A stretch of 27,377 bases of DNA, from positions 1 to 27,377 of the forward strand of contig DATLXK010000056.1 of assembly GCA_035575925.1 (NCBI GenBank), written 5' to 3'. The DNA is from DASWTL01 sp035575925 (GTDB lineage: Bacteria > Bacteroidota > Bacteroidia > Sphingobacteriales > Sphingobacteriaceae). The translations under genes and the position numbers were made by a program. Within the stretch, counting starts at the first letter, position 1; every line of letters starts with the position of its first letter. Positions 7,923-16,808 of the stretch are shown here, in pieces. The notes under the pieces are model-generated. The model was given only the letters and a program-made list of their open reading frames with translations, made no database searches and was not told the origin of the DNA.

Positions 7923-7978
7923 TGTACCTTAATTAGCCAGTAAGGCCTCAATTAATTGCATATAGAAATATTTGACTT

Positions 7979-8737
7979 GTGTCTTTAGATAATATAGATT
8001 TTAAGCGTCTTAATAAGTTTATTAGTGAAACCGGTTTTTGCTCGCGGCGGGAGGCCGATAAGTTAATTGATCAGGGTCGTGTTACAGTGAACGGAGAACC
8101 TGCTCAACTTGGAACTAAAGTATCGAACAAATGCTCAGTTTTAGTAGACGGACTATCCATAAGTAAGAAAGAAATGCCTGTTTATCTGGCTTTCAATAAG
8201 CCGGTAGGAATAACCTGTACTACAGAGCTTAAGATCAGGGATAACATCATCAGTTATATCAATTACAAAAAGAGGATATTTCCAATCGGGCGGCTGGACA
8301 AGCCCTCATCGGGACTAATTTTTTTAACGAATGACGGCGATATAGTTAATAAGATCCTCAGAGCAGGCAATAATCATGAAAAGGAATATCTGGTAACCGT
8401 AAATAAGCCAATCACACCACAATTTATAGAGAAAATGGCCAATGGCGTGTCTATCCTTGATACGATTACTAAGAAATGTACAATAACAGCAGAGGATAAA
8501 AACATATTTCGTATCATTTTAACCCAGGGGCTTAACCGGCAGATCAGGAGAATGTGCGAAACGTTAGGCTACTCGGTATTAAAACTTAAGCGAACCCGAA
8601 TTATGAATATTTCTTTAAAAGGCCTTAAAAGCGGAGAATGGAGATATTTAACCGGCAGTGAAATTACTGAAATACACCATCTGGTTTCTGCATCAAGCAA
8701 AACGGAAGAAGCCTCCATATTTGATGATGAAGAATAA
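7979..8737 (+). CDS. rluF: 23S rRNA pseudouridine synthase RluF-type (RsuA/RluB/E/F family)
   Basis: 252 residues from a GTG start; no ATG or TTG lies in frame near it. The S4 RNA-binding domain is at about 10-60 (LNKFISETGFCSRREADKLI, then GRVTVNGEPAQLGTKV). The catalytic domain follows with PVYLAFNKPVGITCTT, the active-site motif GRLDKPSSGL (catalytic Asp D107), LTNDGD, then GLNRQIRRMCETLGYSVLKLKRTRI. RluF makes pseudouridine at position 2604 of 23S rRNA and also modifies tRNA-Tyr in E. coli. A FNKPxGxxxT plus S4 layout with NRQIRRM is also seen in RluB/RluE, so the exact site is not certain. The C-terminal tail is acidic (FDDEE). Confidence 0.85.
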   Translation: MSLDNIDFKRLNKFISETGFCSRREADKLIDQGRVTVNGEPAQLGTKVSNKCSVLVDGLSISKKEMPVYLAFNKPVGITCTTELKIRDNIISYINYKKRIFPIGRLDKPSSGLIFLTNDGDIVNKILRAGNNHEKEYLVTVNKPITPQFIEKMANGVSILDTITKKCTITAEDKNIFRIILTQGLNRQIRRMCETLGYSVLKLKRTRIMNISLKGLKSGEWRYLTGSEITEIHHLVSASSKTEEASIFDDEE

Positions 8738-8793
8738 TCTATACCCCATTACCTTTTTTTAACTGAAACGCTTCGTAATTCAACTCGTTTTTT

Positions 8794-8801
8794 TATTTTC
8801 G
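8794..8801 (+). promoter_or_regulatory. Possible -7 box upstream of mdh
   Basis: TATTTTCG, one mismatch from TAnnTTTG, lies 27 bp before the mdh ATG. No convincing -33 TTG is seen. Confidence 0.25.
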
Positions 8802-8828
8802 GGCAGCTTAATATTTTAACTTAAAAAA

Positions 8829-9767
8829 ATGAAAATTACCGTAGTTGGAGCCGGTGCCGTGGGCGCAACCTGTGCAGATAATATTGCCAGGAAAGAATTA
8901 GCTGAAGAGCTTATTCTATTAGATATCAGAGAAGGTTTTGCTGAAGGCAAGGCAATAGATATCATGCAAACATCCGCACTGCTTGGATTCGATACTAAAG
9001 TAACAGGTGTAACAAACGACTATGCAAGTACAGCAGGTTCTGAAGTGGTGGTTATCACTTCGGGATTGCCTCGTAAACCCGGCATGACCCGTGAAGAACT
9101 GATTGGCACTAATGCCAACATCGTAAAAAGCGTTACTGAAAATATTCTAAAATATTCTCCTGATACGATTGTTATTGTGGTTTCAAATCCGATGGATACC
9201 ATGAATTACCTGACCCTGAAAACATCCGGGTTGCCCAAGAACAGGATCCTGGGAATGGGTGGAGCATTAGATTCGGCACGGTTTAAATATTATTTAAGCC
9301 TTGAACTTGGCTGCTCCCCTTCAGATTTGAATGCTGTAGTTATTGGTGGACATGGAGATACAACAATGATTCCTTTAATCAATCATGCTACATGGAATAG
9401 TATACCGGTAACACAATTATTAAGTAAGGAACAACAGGATAAAGTGGTTGCTGCTACAATGGTTGGAGGGGCTACATTAACTAAATTAATCGGGACTTCT
9501 GCATGGTACGCACCCGGGGCAGGTACTGCAGCTATGGTGGAAAGCATTGTACGTGATGAGAAAAAATTAATATCATGCGGGGTTGCTTTGGATGGTGAGT
9601 ATGGCCAAAATGATATTTCACTGGTTGTTCCCGTAATTATTGGAAAAAATGGATGGGAACGAATTCTTGACTTTAAATTAAGTGATGCTGAACAGACTGA
9701 ATTCATCAAAAGTGCAGAATCGGTACGGAGTATGAATAATGTATTACGTGAATCAGGTTTGATTTAA
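8829..9767 (+). CDS. mdh: Malate dehydrogenase
   Basis: 312 residues, of the LDH-like (type 3) MDH class found in many bacteria. The Rossmann motif GAGAVG is at 7-12, with D32 at the end of the second strand for NAD binding. The active site holds R82 and R88 (PRKPGMTR), the substrate Arg after GALDSAR (D148, R151) and the catalytic His H175 in GGHGD. It oxidises malate to oxaloacetate with NAD+ in the TCA cycle, in the cytoplasm. It heads a plus-strand run: its TAA stop overlaps the ATG of the retropepsin-like gene (TAATG), which suggests coupled translation. Confidence 0.95.
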   Translation: MKITVVGAGAVGATCADNIARKELAEELILLDIREGFAEGKAIDIMQTSALLGFDTKVTGVTNDYASTAGSEVVVITSGLPRKPGMTREELIGTNANIVKSVTENILKYSPDTIVIVVSNPMDTMNYLTLKTSGLPKNRILGMGGALDSARFKYYLSLELGCSPSDLNAVVIGGHGDTTMIPLINHATWNSIPVTQLLSKEQQDKVVAATMVGGATLTKLIGTSAWYAPGAGTAAMVESIVRDEKKLISCGVALDGEYGQNDISLVVPVIIGKNGWERILDFKLSDAEQTEFIKSAESVRSMNNVLRESGLI

Positions 9768-10192
9768 TGGAAATACTGGTTCCGCTGGAACTTATTGATC
9801 TAAAAGATGACGGCTTCCACTTATTGGTGGAAGTTGTCGTTTTCGGACATATCTTTAATATCGTTCTGGATACCGGCGCGTCAAGAACAGTTTTTGATAA
9901 ATCCACTACCGAAAGATATTTGGATCCAAAAAACTTACTTAGGTCTGAATTACTTTCTGCGGGTCTTGGAACTGTTTCTATGGAGAGCTACACGGTTATA
10001 CTGCCTTCTCTTACAATGGGCACTCTTGATTTACCTAATTTGCAGGTGGCTATACTGGATCTGTCAACCATATGCTCAACCTATACTAATCTTAACCTTC
10101 CACCCATAATAGGTGTACTCGGAGGCGATATATTAAGGAAATATAAAGCTATTATAGACTACCAAAATCTATCACTAAAACTTATAACATAA
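9767..10192 (+). CDS. Retropepsin-like aspartic protease (clan AA)
   Basis: 141 residues, one domain. The active-site motif D35-T36-G37-A38-S39 is preceded by a hydrophobic strand (NIVL) and followed by VFD, and a second conserved feature PPIIGVLGGDIL lies near 113-124, matching the retropepsin flap/IGxDIL pattern. Single-domain members act as homodimers with one Asp per subunit. No signal peptide is seen, so it is cytoplasmic or non-classically placed. Its start overlaps mdh by one base. Substrates are unknown. The link with mdh could be chance or a conserved operon; this cannot be told from here. Confidence 0.75.
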   Translation: MEILVPLELIDLKDDGFHLLVEVVVFGHIFNIVLDTGASRTVFDKSTTERYLDPKNLLRSELLSAGLGTVSMESYTVILPSLTMGTLDLPNLQVAILDLSTICSTYTNLNLPPIIGVLGGDILRKYKAIIDYQNLSLKLIT

Positions 10193-10238
10193 CCTGCTGT
10201 TTTATACTGGAATATTATCCATACATTGGATAAAATGA

Positions 10239-11132
10239 ATGGTTATGAGGATTATCCTGTATTCACTTTTTATTCTGTTCTGCTCATCGTCGGCTACTTC
10301 CCAAAATATACGGGGAAAATGGTATGGTAAGCTCACTCAACAACCTGGAGCATATAAAGAATTGTACAACCTGGAATTACTGATTAAACAAAATAACAAC
10401 TTTATTTCCGGCGAGTCATATGCCACCGAAAAGAATATTTTAAAGGTTAAGATTGGTTTTACAGGTAGCCTGGATAACGACCGCATATATTTGAAAGAAG
10501 ATTCAAATGATGTAATGCAGGAGATTGTACCTTTCCCCTGGGAAATTTGTATTAAAAATTACACTCTGGCATACCGGAAAGTAAATAATACGGAATATTT
10601 GGAAGGGAACTGGGATGGCGCGGGAAGAGATAAGAACCCCTGCATACCCGGACAAATAATTCTTGCAAGAACCGTAGAGGAGCTGGAAAAATATTTGCTG
10701 GCTAATCAAGATTCTGTTATCACACCCGCTCAGAATAATGCAACTACGGCACCCCCAGCAATTGATTTTTCTTCAAATTTCCTAAACACAGCTCCACGCG
10801 TAGTTAAAGAAATAGTTGTACATAATGCAAACCTGCAGCTACAGCTGAATGATTATTCAAAAGTGGATAATGATACGGTATCCATCTACCTGAACCGGAA
10901 TTCTATTGCTAAAAATATAGGAATATCTAAGCGCACTGCAGTGGTAAATTTCAAATTAGATACCCATATATCTCTTCATGAACTTTTATTATATGCTGAA
11001 AATTTAGGACAGATTCCACCCAATACCTCATCACTTTTACTAGTTGACGGAAAGCGGACACATCGTATATTAATTGAATCGGATAAGCAAAAAACCGCTG
11101 CCATTTATTTGCGCTACAAGCCAAAAAAATAA
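10239..11132 (+). CDS. Secreted beta-rich protein, paralogue 1
   Basis: 297 residues. There is a cleavable signal peptide at 1-22 (RIILYSLFILFCSSSATSQ); an in-frame ATG at 10245 is an alternative start. The N-terminal half (about 23-150) opens with GKWYGKL and contains two cysteines, C104 and C135, 31 residues apart, with YLEGNWDGAG just before the second; a disulfide is likely. The C-terminal half (about 195-295) has DYSKVDNDTVSIYLN, LLLYAENLGQIPPNTSSL and LLVDGKRTHRILI, a beta-sandwich-like domain seen often in Bacteroidota secreted proteins. The function is unknown. It overlaps its paralogue by TAATG. Confidence 0.7.
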   Translation: MVMRIILYSLFILFCSSSATSQNIRGKWYGKLTQQPGAYKELYNLELLIKQNNNFISGESYATEKNILKVKIGFTGSLDNDRIYLKEDSNDVMQEIVPFPWEICIKNYTLAYRKVNNTEYLEGNWDGAGRDKNPCIPGQIILARTVEELEKYLLANQDSVITPAQNNATTAPPAIDFSSNFLNTAPRVVKEIVVHNANLQLQLNDYSKVDNDTVSIYLNRNSIAKNIGISKRTAVVNFKLDTHISLHELLLYAENLGQIPPNTSSLLLVDGKRTHRILIESDKQKTAAIYLRYKPKK

Positions 11133-12049
11133 TGAAGATTTCACTAACCATTAAAAATTTAATATTGACAGGTGCTACCACGTTATTTACATTACATTTA
11201 TCAGCACAAAATTACACGGGAATCTGGCAAGGTTATATTACTGCGTCTGAGGGTGGAGTACAATATTATAATTCAGGATATACTTTAAATGTAAAATCGC
11301 AGCAGGGCGATATTATAACGGGAAGCTCTTATATCTACGGCAGGTACACATTAAAATTTGAAGGTTTTCTGGATTTTATGGCAACAGTGAATAGTAATGA
11401 GAGCAAATCTGCACTTACTGAACTTAAAATTCTGAACTATAAAACATCTAATGATACATTTAAACTCTGTATTAAATTAGCTGATATGGATTTTACTCAT
11501 AAAAATGGCATTGATTACCTGACTGGTAATTGGAATGGGGCCACTGTCAGGGGTGACGAGTGTGCCCCTGGTAAAGTTTATTTGCAACGATACAATCCTC
11601 AAAAACCAGATGGAATTGAGCCCATACCTAGTGATGTAATGAAAATGATTACAGAGGATAAGTCTGCGAAAATGAAATTCCTTGGAACCGAGCTTATGAA
11701 TCCGGTTATTATTAATGTAAATAATTCTGTAATACAGCTCCAGGTAGAAGATTACATGAAAGAGGATGGAGATACGGTGTCAGTTTATCTAAACAGAGAA
11801 GCTCTTTTATCAAAAATAAGGATCTCTAAAAAGCCTAAAAAATTTACTGCACGTTTAGATAAAAGATCAAATCTGACAGAAATTATTATGTATGCGGAAA
11901 ATCTGGGTAAAATACCGCCCAATACATGCACTCTTACCATCATTGATGGAGAGCGAAAGCATCGGATCTCCATACAATCTACTAAAGAAGCCAGTGCAGT
12001 TATCTACCTCAGATATACTGGAAAAACACGATTAAACCCTCCCCGATAA
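11132..12049 (+). CDS. Secreted beta-rich protein, paralogue 2
   Basis: 305 residues. The signal peptide is at about 1-26 (cleavage near LSAQ/N). It has the same architecture as its upstream neighbour: GIWQGYI at the start of the mature protein, cysteines C113 and C144 again exactly 31 apart with YLTGNWNGA between them, then EDYMKEDGDTVSVYLN, IIMYAENLGKIPPNTCTL and LTIIDGERKHRISI in the C-terminal domain. An additional Cys lies in PPNTCTL. The extensive matches indicate an old tandem duplication, with divergence mainly in the N-terminal half. It overlaps the previous gene by one base. The function is unknown. Confidence 0.7.
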   Translation: MKISLTIKNLILTGATTLFTLHLSAQNYTGIWQGYITASEGGVQYYNSGYTLNVKSQQGDIITGSSYIYGRYTLKFEGFLDFMATVNSNESKSALTELKILNYKTSNDTFKLCIKLADMDFTHKNGIDYLTGNWNGATVRGDECAPGKVYLQRYNPQKPDGIEPIPSDVMKMITEDKSAKMKFLGTELMNPVIINVNNSVIQLQVEDYMKEDGDTVSVYLNREALLSKIRISKKPKKFTARLDKRSNLTEIIMYAENLGKIPPNTCTLTIIDGERKHRISIQSTKEASAVIYLRYTGKTRLNPPR

Positions 12050-12078
12050 TCATAAATTCATTAAAGGGTCAGGATCGC

Positions 12079-14043
12079 TTATACGTCAATACGTGCATAT
12101 TTTGCATTACGTTCTATAAATTCTCTTCTCGGAGCAACTTCATCCCCCATCAGCATAGAAAATGTATGATCACAATCTGCAGCATTATCGATGGATACTT
12201 TACGTAAGGTACGTGTTGCCGGATTTAAGGTTGTTTCCCATAATTGCTCGGCATTCATCTCACCCAAACCTTTATAACGCTGAACATGAACGCTCTCTTC
12301 TTTCCCTGCGCCTTTTAATTTTTGTATTGCTATATCCCGCTGATCATCATTCCAGGCATATTCCTGCTCTTTACCTTTTTTAACAAGATAAAGCGGAGGA
12401 GCGGCAATATAAACGTATCCAAACTCAATAAGTTCCTTCATGTAGCGAAAGAAGAATGTAAGGATCAGGGTAGTAATGTGAGATCCGTCCACGTCAGCAT
12501 CGGTCATGATTATAACCCGATGGTAACGAAGTTTATCCAGGTTAAGGGCTTTAACATCTTCTGTCGTTCCAATACTAACACCCAGGGCGGTGAACATATT
12601 CTTGATCTCGTCATTTTCGTAGATCTTATGTTCCATTGCTTTTTCAACGTTCAAAATTTTTCCTTTTAACGGAAGAATCGCCTGAAAGTTCCTATCCCGG
12701 CCCTGCTTGGCTGTACCGCCTGCAGAGTCGCCCTCTACCAGATATAATTCACATGATGCAGGATCGTTATTGGCACAATCAGCAAGTTTCCCGGGAAGGC
12801 CTGAGCCACCCATTATGCTTTTGCGCTGCACCATTTCACGAGCTTTTCTTGCTGCTGCACGTGCTGTAGCTGCCAGAATTACCTTATTAACAATCATTTT
12901 TGCCTCTTTCGGATTTTCCTCCAGATAATTACCCAAAATTTCGCCAACAGCAATATCCACAGCACCCATCACTTCGTTGTTTCCCAACTTGGTTTTGGTT
13001 TGACCTTCAAACTGTGGTTCCTGCACTTTTACAGAGATCACAGCTGTTAATCCTTCCCGGAAATCATCTCCGGTTATTTCAATCTTCAGATTTTTAAGTA
13101 ATCCTGATTTTTCTGCATAAGATTTTAATGTTCTGGTTAGTCCTCTCCGGAAACCTGCAACGTGGGTACCCCCTTCATGAGTATTGATGTTATTTACGTA
13201 CGAATGAACATTTTCTGTATACGTATCATTGTATTGCATAGCCAGTTCAACCGGAATGCCTTGTTTTATACCTTCAACATAAATGGGTTCTGGAATTAAA
13301 GAATTACGTGTTCCGTCCAGATATTTTACAAACTCGCGTAATCCCCCTTCAGAATGAAATTCTTCGCTAAGAAATGACCCATCTTCGTTTTCTTCCCGCT
13401 CGTCAGTTAGCTTCAGGCGTATACCTTTATTTAAAAACGCAAGCTCGCGTAAACGTGCAGCTAACGCATCAAACTTATATTCCGTTGTTAATGTAAATAT
13501 TTCATCATCCGGTTTAAACTTCACAATAGTTCCGGTGCGTTTGGATTCCCCAATAACTTTTACATCAAACATGGGCTTGCCACGTTGGTATTCTTGCGTA
13601 AATATTTTACCATCGCGGTGTACTACCGCACTTAAGTGTATAGACAGCGCATTTACACACGATACACCAACACCATGTAAACCACCTGAAACTTTATAGG
13701 TGTCTTTGTCGAACTTTCCGCCGGCGTGCAGAACGGTCATAACTACCTCCAGTGCCGACCTCTTTTCTTTGGTGTGCATGGCAGTAGGAATACCACGCCC
13801 GTTATCTTCTACAGTGATCGAGTTGTCTGTATGAATAATTACATTGATATCGCTGCAATATCCTGCAAGGGCCTCATCAATAGAGTTATCTACTACTTCG
13901 TAAACCAGGTGATGAAGGCCTTTAAAACCTGTATCACCAATATACATAGACGGCCTTTTTCTAACAGCTTCCAGACCTTCTAAAACCTGTATATTATCGG
14001 CCGAATAATTTGATTTGTCTTCCTTTTCTTCGCTCATAAACAT
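12079..14043 (-). CDS. gyrB: DNA gyrase subunit B
   Basis: 654 residues, typical for Bacteroidota. The GHKL ATPase domain shows E49, D52 and N53 (YEVVDNSIDEA), DNGRGIP, and GGLHGVGVSCVNALS. The TOPRIM domain has E437-G438-D439-S440 (LYLVEGDSAGG) and D515-x-D517-x-D519 (MTDADVDGSH). QRYKGLGEMN at 588-597 and the C-terminal RREFIERNAKYARI end the protein. With GyrA it introduces negative supercoils using ATP. It ends convergently with the paralogue 2 gene (29 bp between stops) and is divergent from the OmpH-like gene. An alternative start at MSEEKED is two codons in. Confidence 0.95.
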   Translation of the reverse strand: MFMSEEKEDKSNYSADNIQVLEGLEAVRKRPSMYIGDTGFKGLHHLVYEVVDNSIDEALAGYCSDINVIIHTDNSITVEDNGRGIPTAMHTKEKRSALEVVMTVLHAGGKFDKDTYKVSGGLHGVGVSCVNALSIHLSAVVHRDGKIFTQEYQRGKPMFDVKVIGESKRTGTIVKFKPDDEIFTLTTEYKFDALAARLRELAFLNKGIRLKLTDEREENEDGSFLSEEFHSEGGLREFVKYLDGTRNSLIPEPIYVEGIKQGIPVELAMQYNDTYTENVHSYVNNINTHEGGTHVAGFRRGLTRTLKSYAEKSGLLKNLKIEITGDDFREGLTAVISVKVQEPQFEGQTKTKLGNNEVMGAVDIAVGEILGNYLEENPKEAKMIVNKVILAATARAAARKAREMVQRKSIMGGSGLPGKLADCANNDPASCELYLVEGDSAGGTAKQGRDRNFQAILPLKGKILNVEKAMEHKIYENDEIKNMFTALGVSIGTTEDVKALNLDKLRYHRVIIMTDADVDGSHITTLILTFFFRYMKELIEFGYVYIAAPPLYLVKKGKEQEYAWNDDQRDIAIQKLKGAGKEESVHVQRYKGLGEMNAEQLWETTLNPATRTLRKVSIDNAADCDHTFSMLMGDEVAPRREFIERNAKYARIDV

Positions 14044-14146
14044 GTAAACAACAAAGTATCAAAAATAAGCTTTTAAGGTGGTTTAAGCTAATTTGTGGAT
14101 AAATAAATGAGTAGCTTAATCCCTGATTATGAACAGGTGCTAAATG

Positions 14147-14178
14147 TTTAGGATACTTGATGCTAAAGTTTATCTTTG
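14147..14178 (+). promoter_or_regulatory. Candidate promoter for the OmpH-like gene
   Basis: TATCTTTG at 14171-14178 is a perfect TAnnTTTG -7 box, with TTTA about 20 bp upstream as a possible -33 element. It is 23 bp from the ATG at 14202. Confidence 0.5.
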
Positions 14179-14201
14179 CCTAAATTTTGAAACTAATAAC
14201 C

Positions 14202-14786
14202 ATGAAGATTATATTATCGAGTGTAACTAAAATTACCGCCGTAATAACAGTAGCAATAGCAGTTATTTCCTGCAAAAATGAGCAGCCGAAGTCTAACACG
14301 GTAACGACATCAACAACTCAAAAAAACAATGAGATTGTATATGTAAACTCAGACTCACTGCTAAACAACTATGAATATTTTAAGGAAGTAAAAACCCGGT
14401 TTGAACAAAAATCTAAAAAGGCGCAAAGCGATCTTCAGGGCAAGGGTGCGGCATTTCAGCGTGAAGTTGCAGCATATCAATCCGGAGCAGCAAATATGCC
14501 TGCAGATCAGCGGGCAGCAACTGAGGAGCGTTTAGCACGTAAGCAACAAGAGCTTGCTGCGTTTAACCAAAATGCCGGCAGTGCTCTGCAAAACGAAGAA
14601 GCTGCTGAAAATGAAAAGCTTTATAACCGTGTTTCGGAATATCTTAAAACGTATGCAAAAAACAAGGGATACAAATTTGTATTAACTTACTCTAAAGCAA
14701 ATCCTGGTGTTTTATATGCAGATGGTAGTTTAGACATTACCAAAGAAGTAGTTTCGGGCCTTAATGCTGAATACAAAAAGAAATAA
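14202..14786 (+). CDS. OmpH/Skp-family periplasmic chaperone-like lipoprotein
   Basis: 194 residues from the ATG at 14202; the longer form from TTG 14187 is less likely. The signal peptide is MKIILSSVTKITAVITVAIAVISC, with a lipobox Cys at 24. VYVNSDSLLNNYEYFKEVKTRFEQKSKK is the OmpH/Skp opening (strand plus helix). A long Gln/Glu/Ala-rich coiled-coil region follows, including EERLARKQQELAAF, and the ending KGYKFVLTYSKANPGVLYADGSLDIT is the family's C-terminal strand motif. Skp chaperones unfolded outer-membrane proteins as a trimer; here an anchored version is expected. It is divergent from gyrB. Confidence 0.85.
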   Translation: MKIILSSVTKITAVITVAIAVISCKNEQPKSNTVTTSTTQKNNEIVYVNSDSLLNNYEYFKEVKTRFEQKSKKAQSDLQGKGAAFQREVAAYQSGAANMPADQRAATEERLARKQQELAAFNQNAGSALQNEEAAENEKLYNRVSEYLKTYAKNKGYKFVLTYSKANPGVLYADGSLDITKEVVSGLNAEYKKK

Positions 14787-15030
14787 GTTCACACCGTATA
14801 AGATTTGAATTATTACAACCATGGTAAAGGCCGGGGTTTCTTTTTTAGCCCCTGTCAATCCTGGCAACTGAGTAAAAAATAAGAAGATAACTTTAAGAAG
14901 TGATCCTAATCAAGCAATTAAAGAGAATTACGATAGCTGCTTAGTCCCAAATATATGACAATTACGAACCATATCGAATTAGTGAATCTTTAGATCCATC
15001 AAGGATACTGATAGGTAGTATACAGATAAT

Positions 15031-15057
15031 AAAAAGGGACGTAAAGCCCCTTTTCTA
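15031..15057. terminator. Bidirectional terminator hairpin
   Basis: AAAAGGG and CCCTTTT pair around ACGTAAAGC. The A- and T-rich stem arms allow termination in either direction: for the esterase gene (minus) ending at 15072 and for the OmpH-like gene (plus). Confidence 0.6.
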
Positions 15058-15071
15058 AAAAAAATATTATC

Positions 15072-16238
15072 CTACTTATTAAATGCGCTTTTAAGGTGTT
15101 GAGCAGCAAACGCCTGAGCTTCTTTTGCCTGAGGAACTACTGCAGCCATTCCAAAAAACTCATGAGTTACTCCATCATAATTTTTGCTGTTAACCGTTAC
15201 ACCGGCAGCTTTCAGTTTATCAGTTAGCATCATGCCATCGCTTTGCAAGGGATCTATTTCTGCAGTTATTATAGTCGTTGGGGGAAGTCCTTTCAGGTTA
15301 GCATTTACTAAAGAAATTTTTGTGTCTTTTGCTTCTGCCGCATTATTTAAATAGTTCTTTGTAAACCAGGCCATCATCGGTTTATCAAGAGGTTTTGCAT
15401 TTGCGTTTTTCTGATAAGAAGGTGTATTCATATCTGCTTGTGCAATTGGATAAACACTTAATATATGAACCGGTAAAGTAAATCCTTTATCCCTTGCCAT
15501 TATAGCTGTGTTTATTGCCAGGTTACCGCCTGCGCTTTCTCCGGCAACTGCAACCATTTTTGGATTTGCTTTTAATGAAGCGGCATTTTTGACAGCCCAT
15601 TCATAAGCTGCATAAGAATCCATGTGGGCCGTTGGAAATTTAAATTCAGGTGCCAACCGGTATGCTACCGATACTACAACAGCTCCTGCCTGCTCTGACA
15701 GTGCTCTTGCTGAAGCGTCATATACATCCAGATCAGCAATTACAAACCCTCCCCCATGATAGTAAACAATCATGGGAAATGGCACTGTTCCGGACTTGGG
15801 AGTATACATCCGTACATGAATATTGCCTCCGGTTACGGGAATATTCTTACCCATAGTATCAACCATAGATGGTGGCACGGATATATTATTTTCATTCATC
15901 AGATCCATTACGGCATCTGTTGGTGTATGATTTTTTCTTGCTTCCTGAGCAGTTAATTGTGGGATAGGAGTATCCTTGTAACTCATCAATTTCTCCATTA
16001 CCGCCTGCGATTCAGGCATAATGCCCGGAGCCCAGTCAGGCTTAGGCCCTGTGGGTTTAATCCCCATGGTATCAGATATTTCCATAGAGGCTAAACTATC
16101 TGAATCGGAAGTAGTATTTACTGACTGATTACTGTTACACGCCACAACTAATCCGTAAAAGAATAATAAGTAAATAGCCTTTAATATATTTTTGCTTTTA
16201 AATACTCTGGCCTTTCTTTTAATTAATAAGTTTTCCAT
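15072..16238 (-). CDS. Alpha/beta hydrolase, HSL/GDXG-type esterase lipoprotein
   Basis: 388 residues. An N-terminal basic lead and hydrophobic stretch end in VVAC with C34 as lipidation site, so the enzyme should be membrane-anchored and face the periplasm or outside. A Ser/Asp/Thr-rich linker follows. The catalytic domain has the oxyanion motif HGGG (161-164), nucleophile S235 in GESAGGN, acid D329 (AEIDPLQSDG) and H359 (THEFFGM), the hormone-sensitive-lipase family signature. It probably hydrolyses short-chain esters such as acetyl groups. The N-terminal segment between 65 and 135 is typical of this subfamily. It is a single gene on the minus strand. Confidence 0.9.
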   Translation of the reverse strand: MENLLIKRKARVFKSKNILKAIYLLFFYGLVVACNSNQSVNTTSDSDSLASMEISDTMGIKPTGPKPDWAPGIMPESQAVMEKLMSYKDTPIPQLTAQEARKNHTPTDAVMDLMNENNISVPPSMVDTMGKNIPVTGGNIHVRMYTPKSGTVPFPMIVYYHGGGFVIADLDVYDASARALSEQAGAVVVSVAYRLAPEFKFPTAHMDSYAAYEWAVKNAASLKANPKMVAVAGESAGGNLAINTAIMARDKGFTLPVHILSVYPIAQADMNTPSYQKNANAKPLDKPMMAWFTKNYLNNAAEAKDTKISLVNANLKGLPPTTIITAEIDPLQSDGMMLTDKLKAAGVTVNSKNYDGVTHEFFGMAAVVPQAKEAQAFAAQHLKSAFNK

Positions 16239-16808
16239 AAAAACGAGGTAAATTAATTCTTATATAACTAATAAGCCCTTACGTGTTTTTGTTTCGGTTG
16301 GATGATTTATTACCACTCTCCCTTACATATGTTTCTACCAGCCTATCAGAATATCCACCTAGCTTAATAAAGCTACCCGATAATAATAACTTACATATAT
16401 TTAATATGTGCTTATTTCAAATTTCAGGGCTGCAACCTGCCCTATAAAGCGCCTTATCTAATAATTTAAGTTTTGATTTCATAAATAAAGGATTAAATAA
16501 GTTTGATTAATTAAATTGAAATTACTCACTTCAGATCCTGATGAATAGAACTCATCGGTCTGTTAATTGCTCTGATTGAACAGTTTAACAACCCCGTTCG
16601 ACAACAAGATCGATTGTCATAACAATCAACTTCAGGTTAATTAAATTATCCTGCTAAAATATCTTCAGCATTTCCCAGGGTGGCGATATTGCAAAATAGT
16701 ACCATAATTGCGAAGGATTTGCAGTTAGACCTTTAAACTTTCGTATTAACTTGGGCGAACGAAATCACGGATGTAGGTTTTAAAGTAATCATCTAATATA
16801 ATTTGAGC
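16239..16808. other. Long gap with no recognised gene
   Basis: 570 bases of AT-rich sequence between divergently transcribed genes (esterase minus, FG-GAP plus). The promoters of both should lie here, but no clear TAnnTTTG box was identified. A perfect 6-bp inverted repeat GATTGT-cata-ACAATC at 16612-16627 is a possible operator. No coding remnant was recognised. Confidence 0.4.

Noticed and set aside
12162..13983. Several plus-strand ORFs of 65-115 codons across gyrB
   Set aside because: They lie opposite a certain gyrB gene and show no family features.
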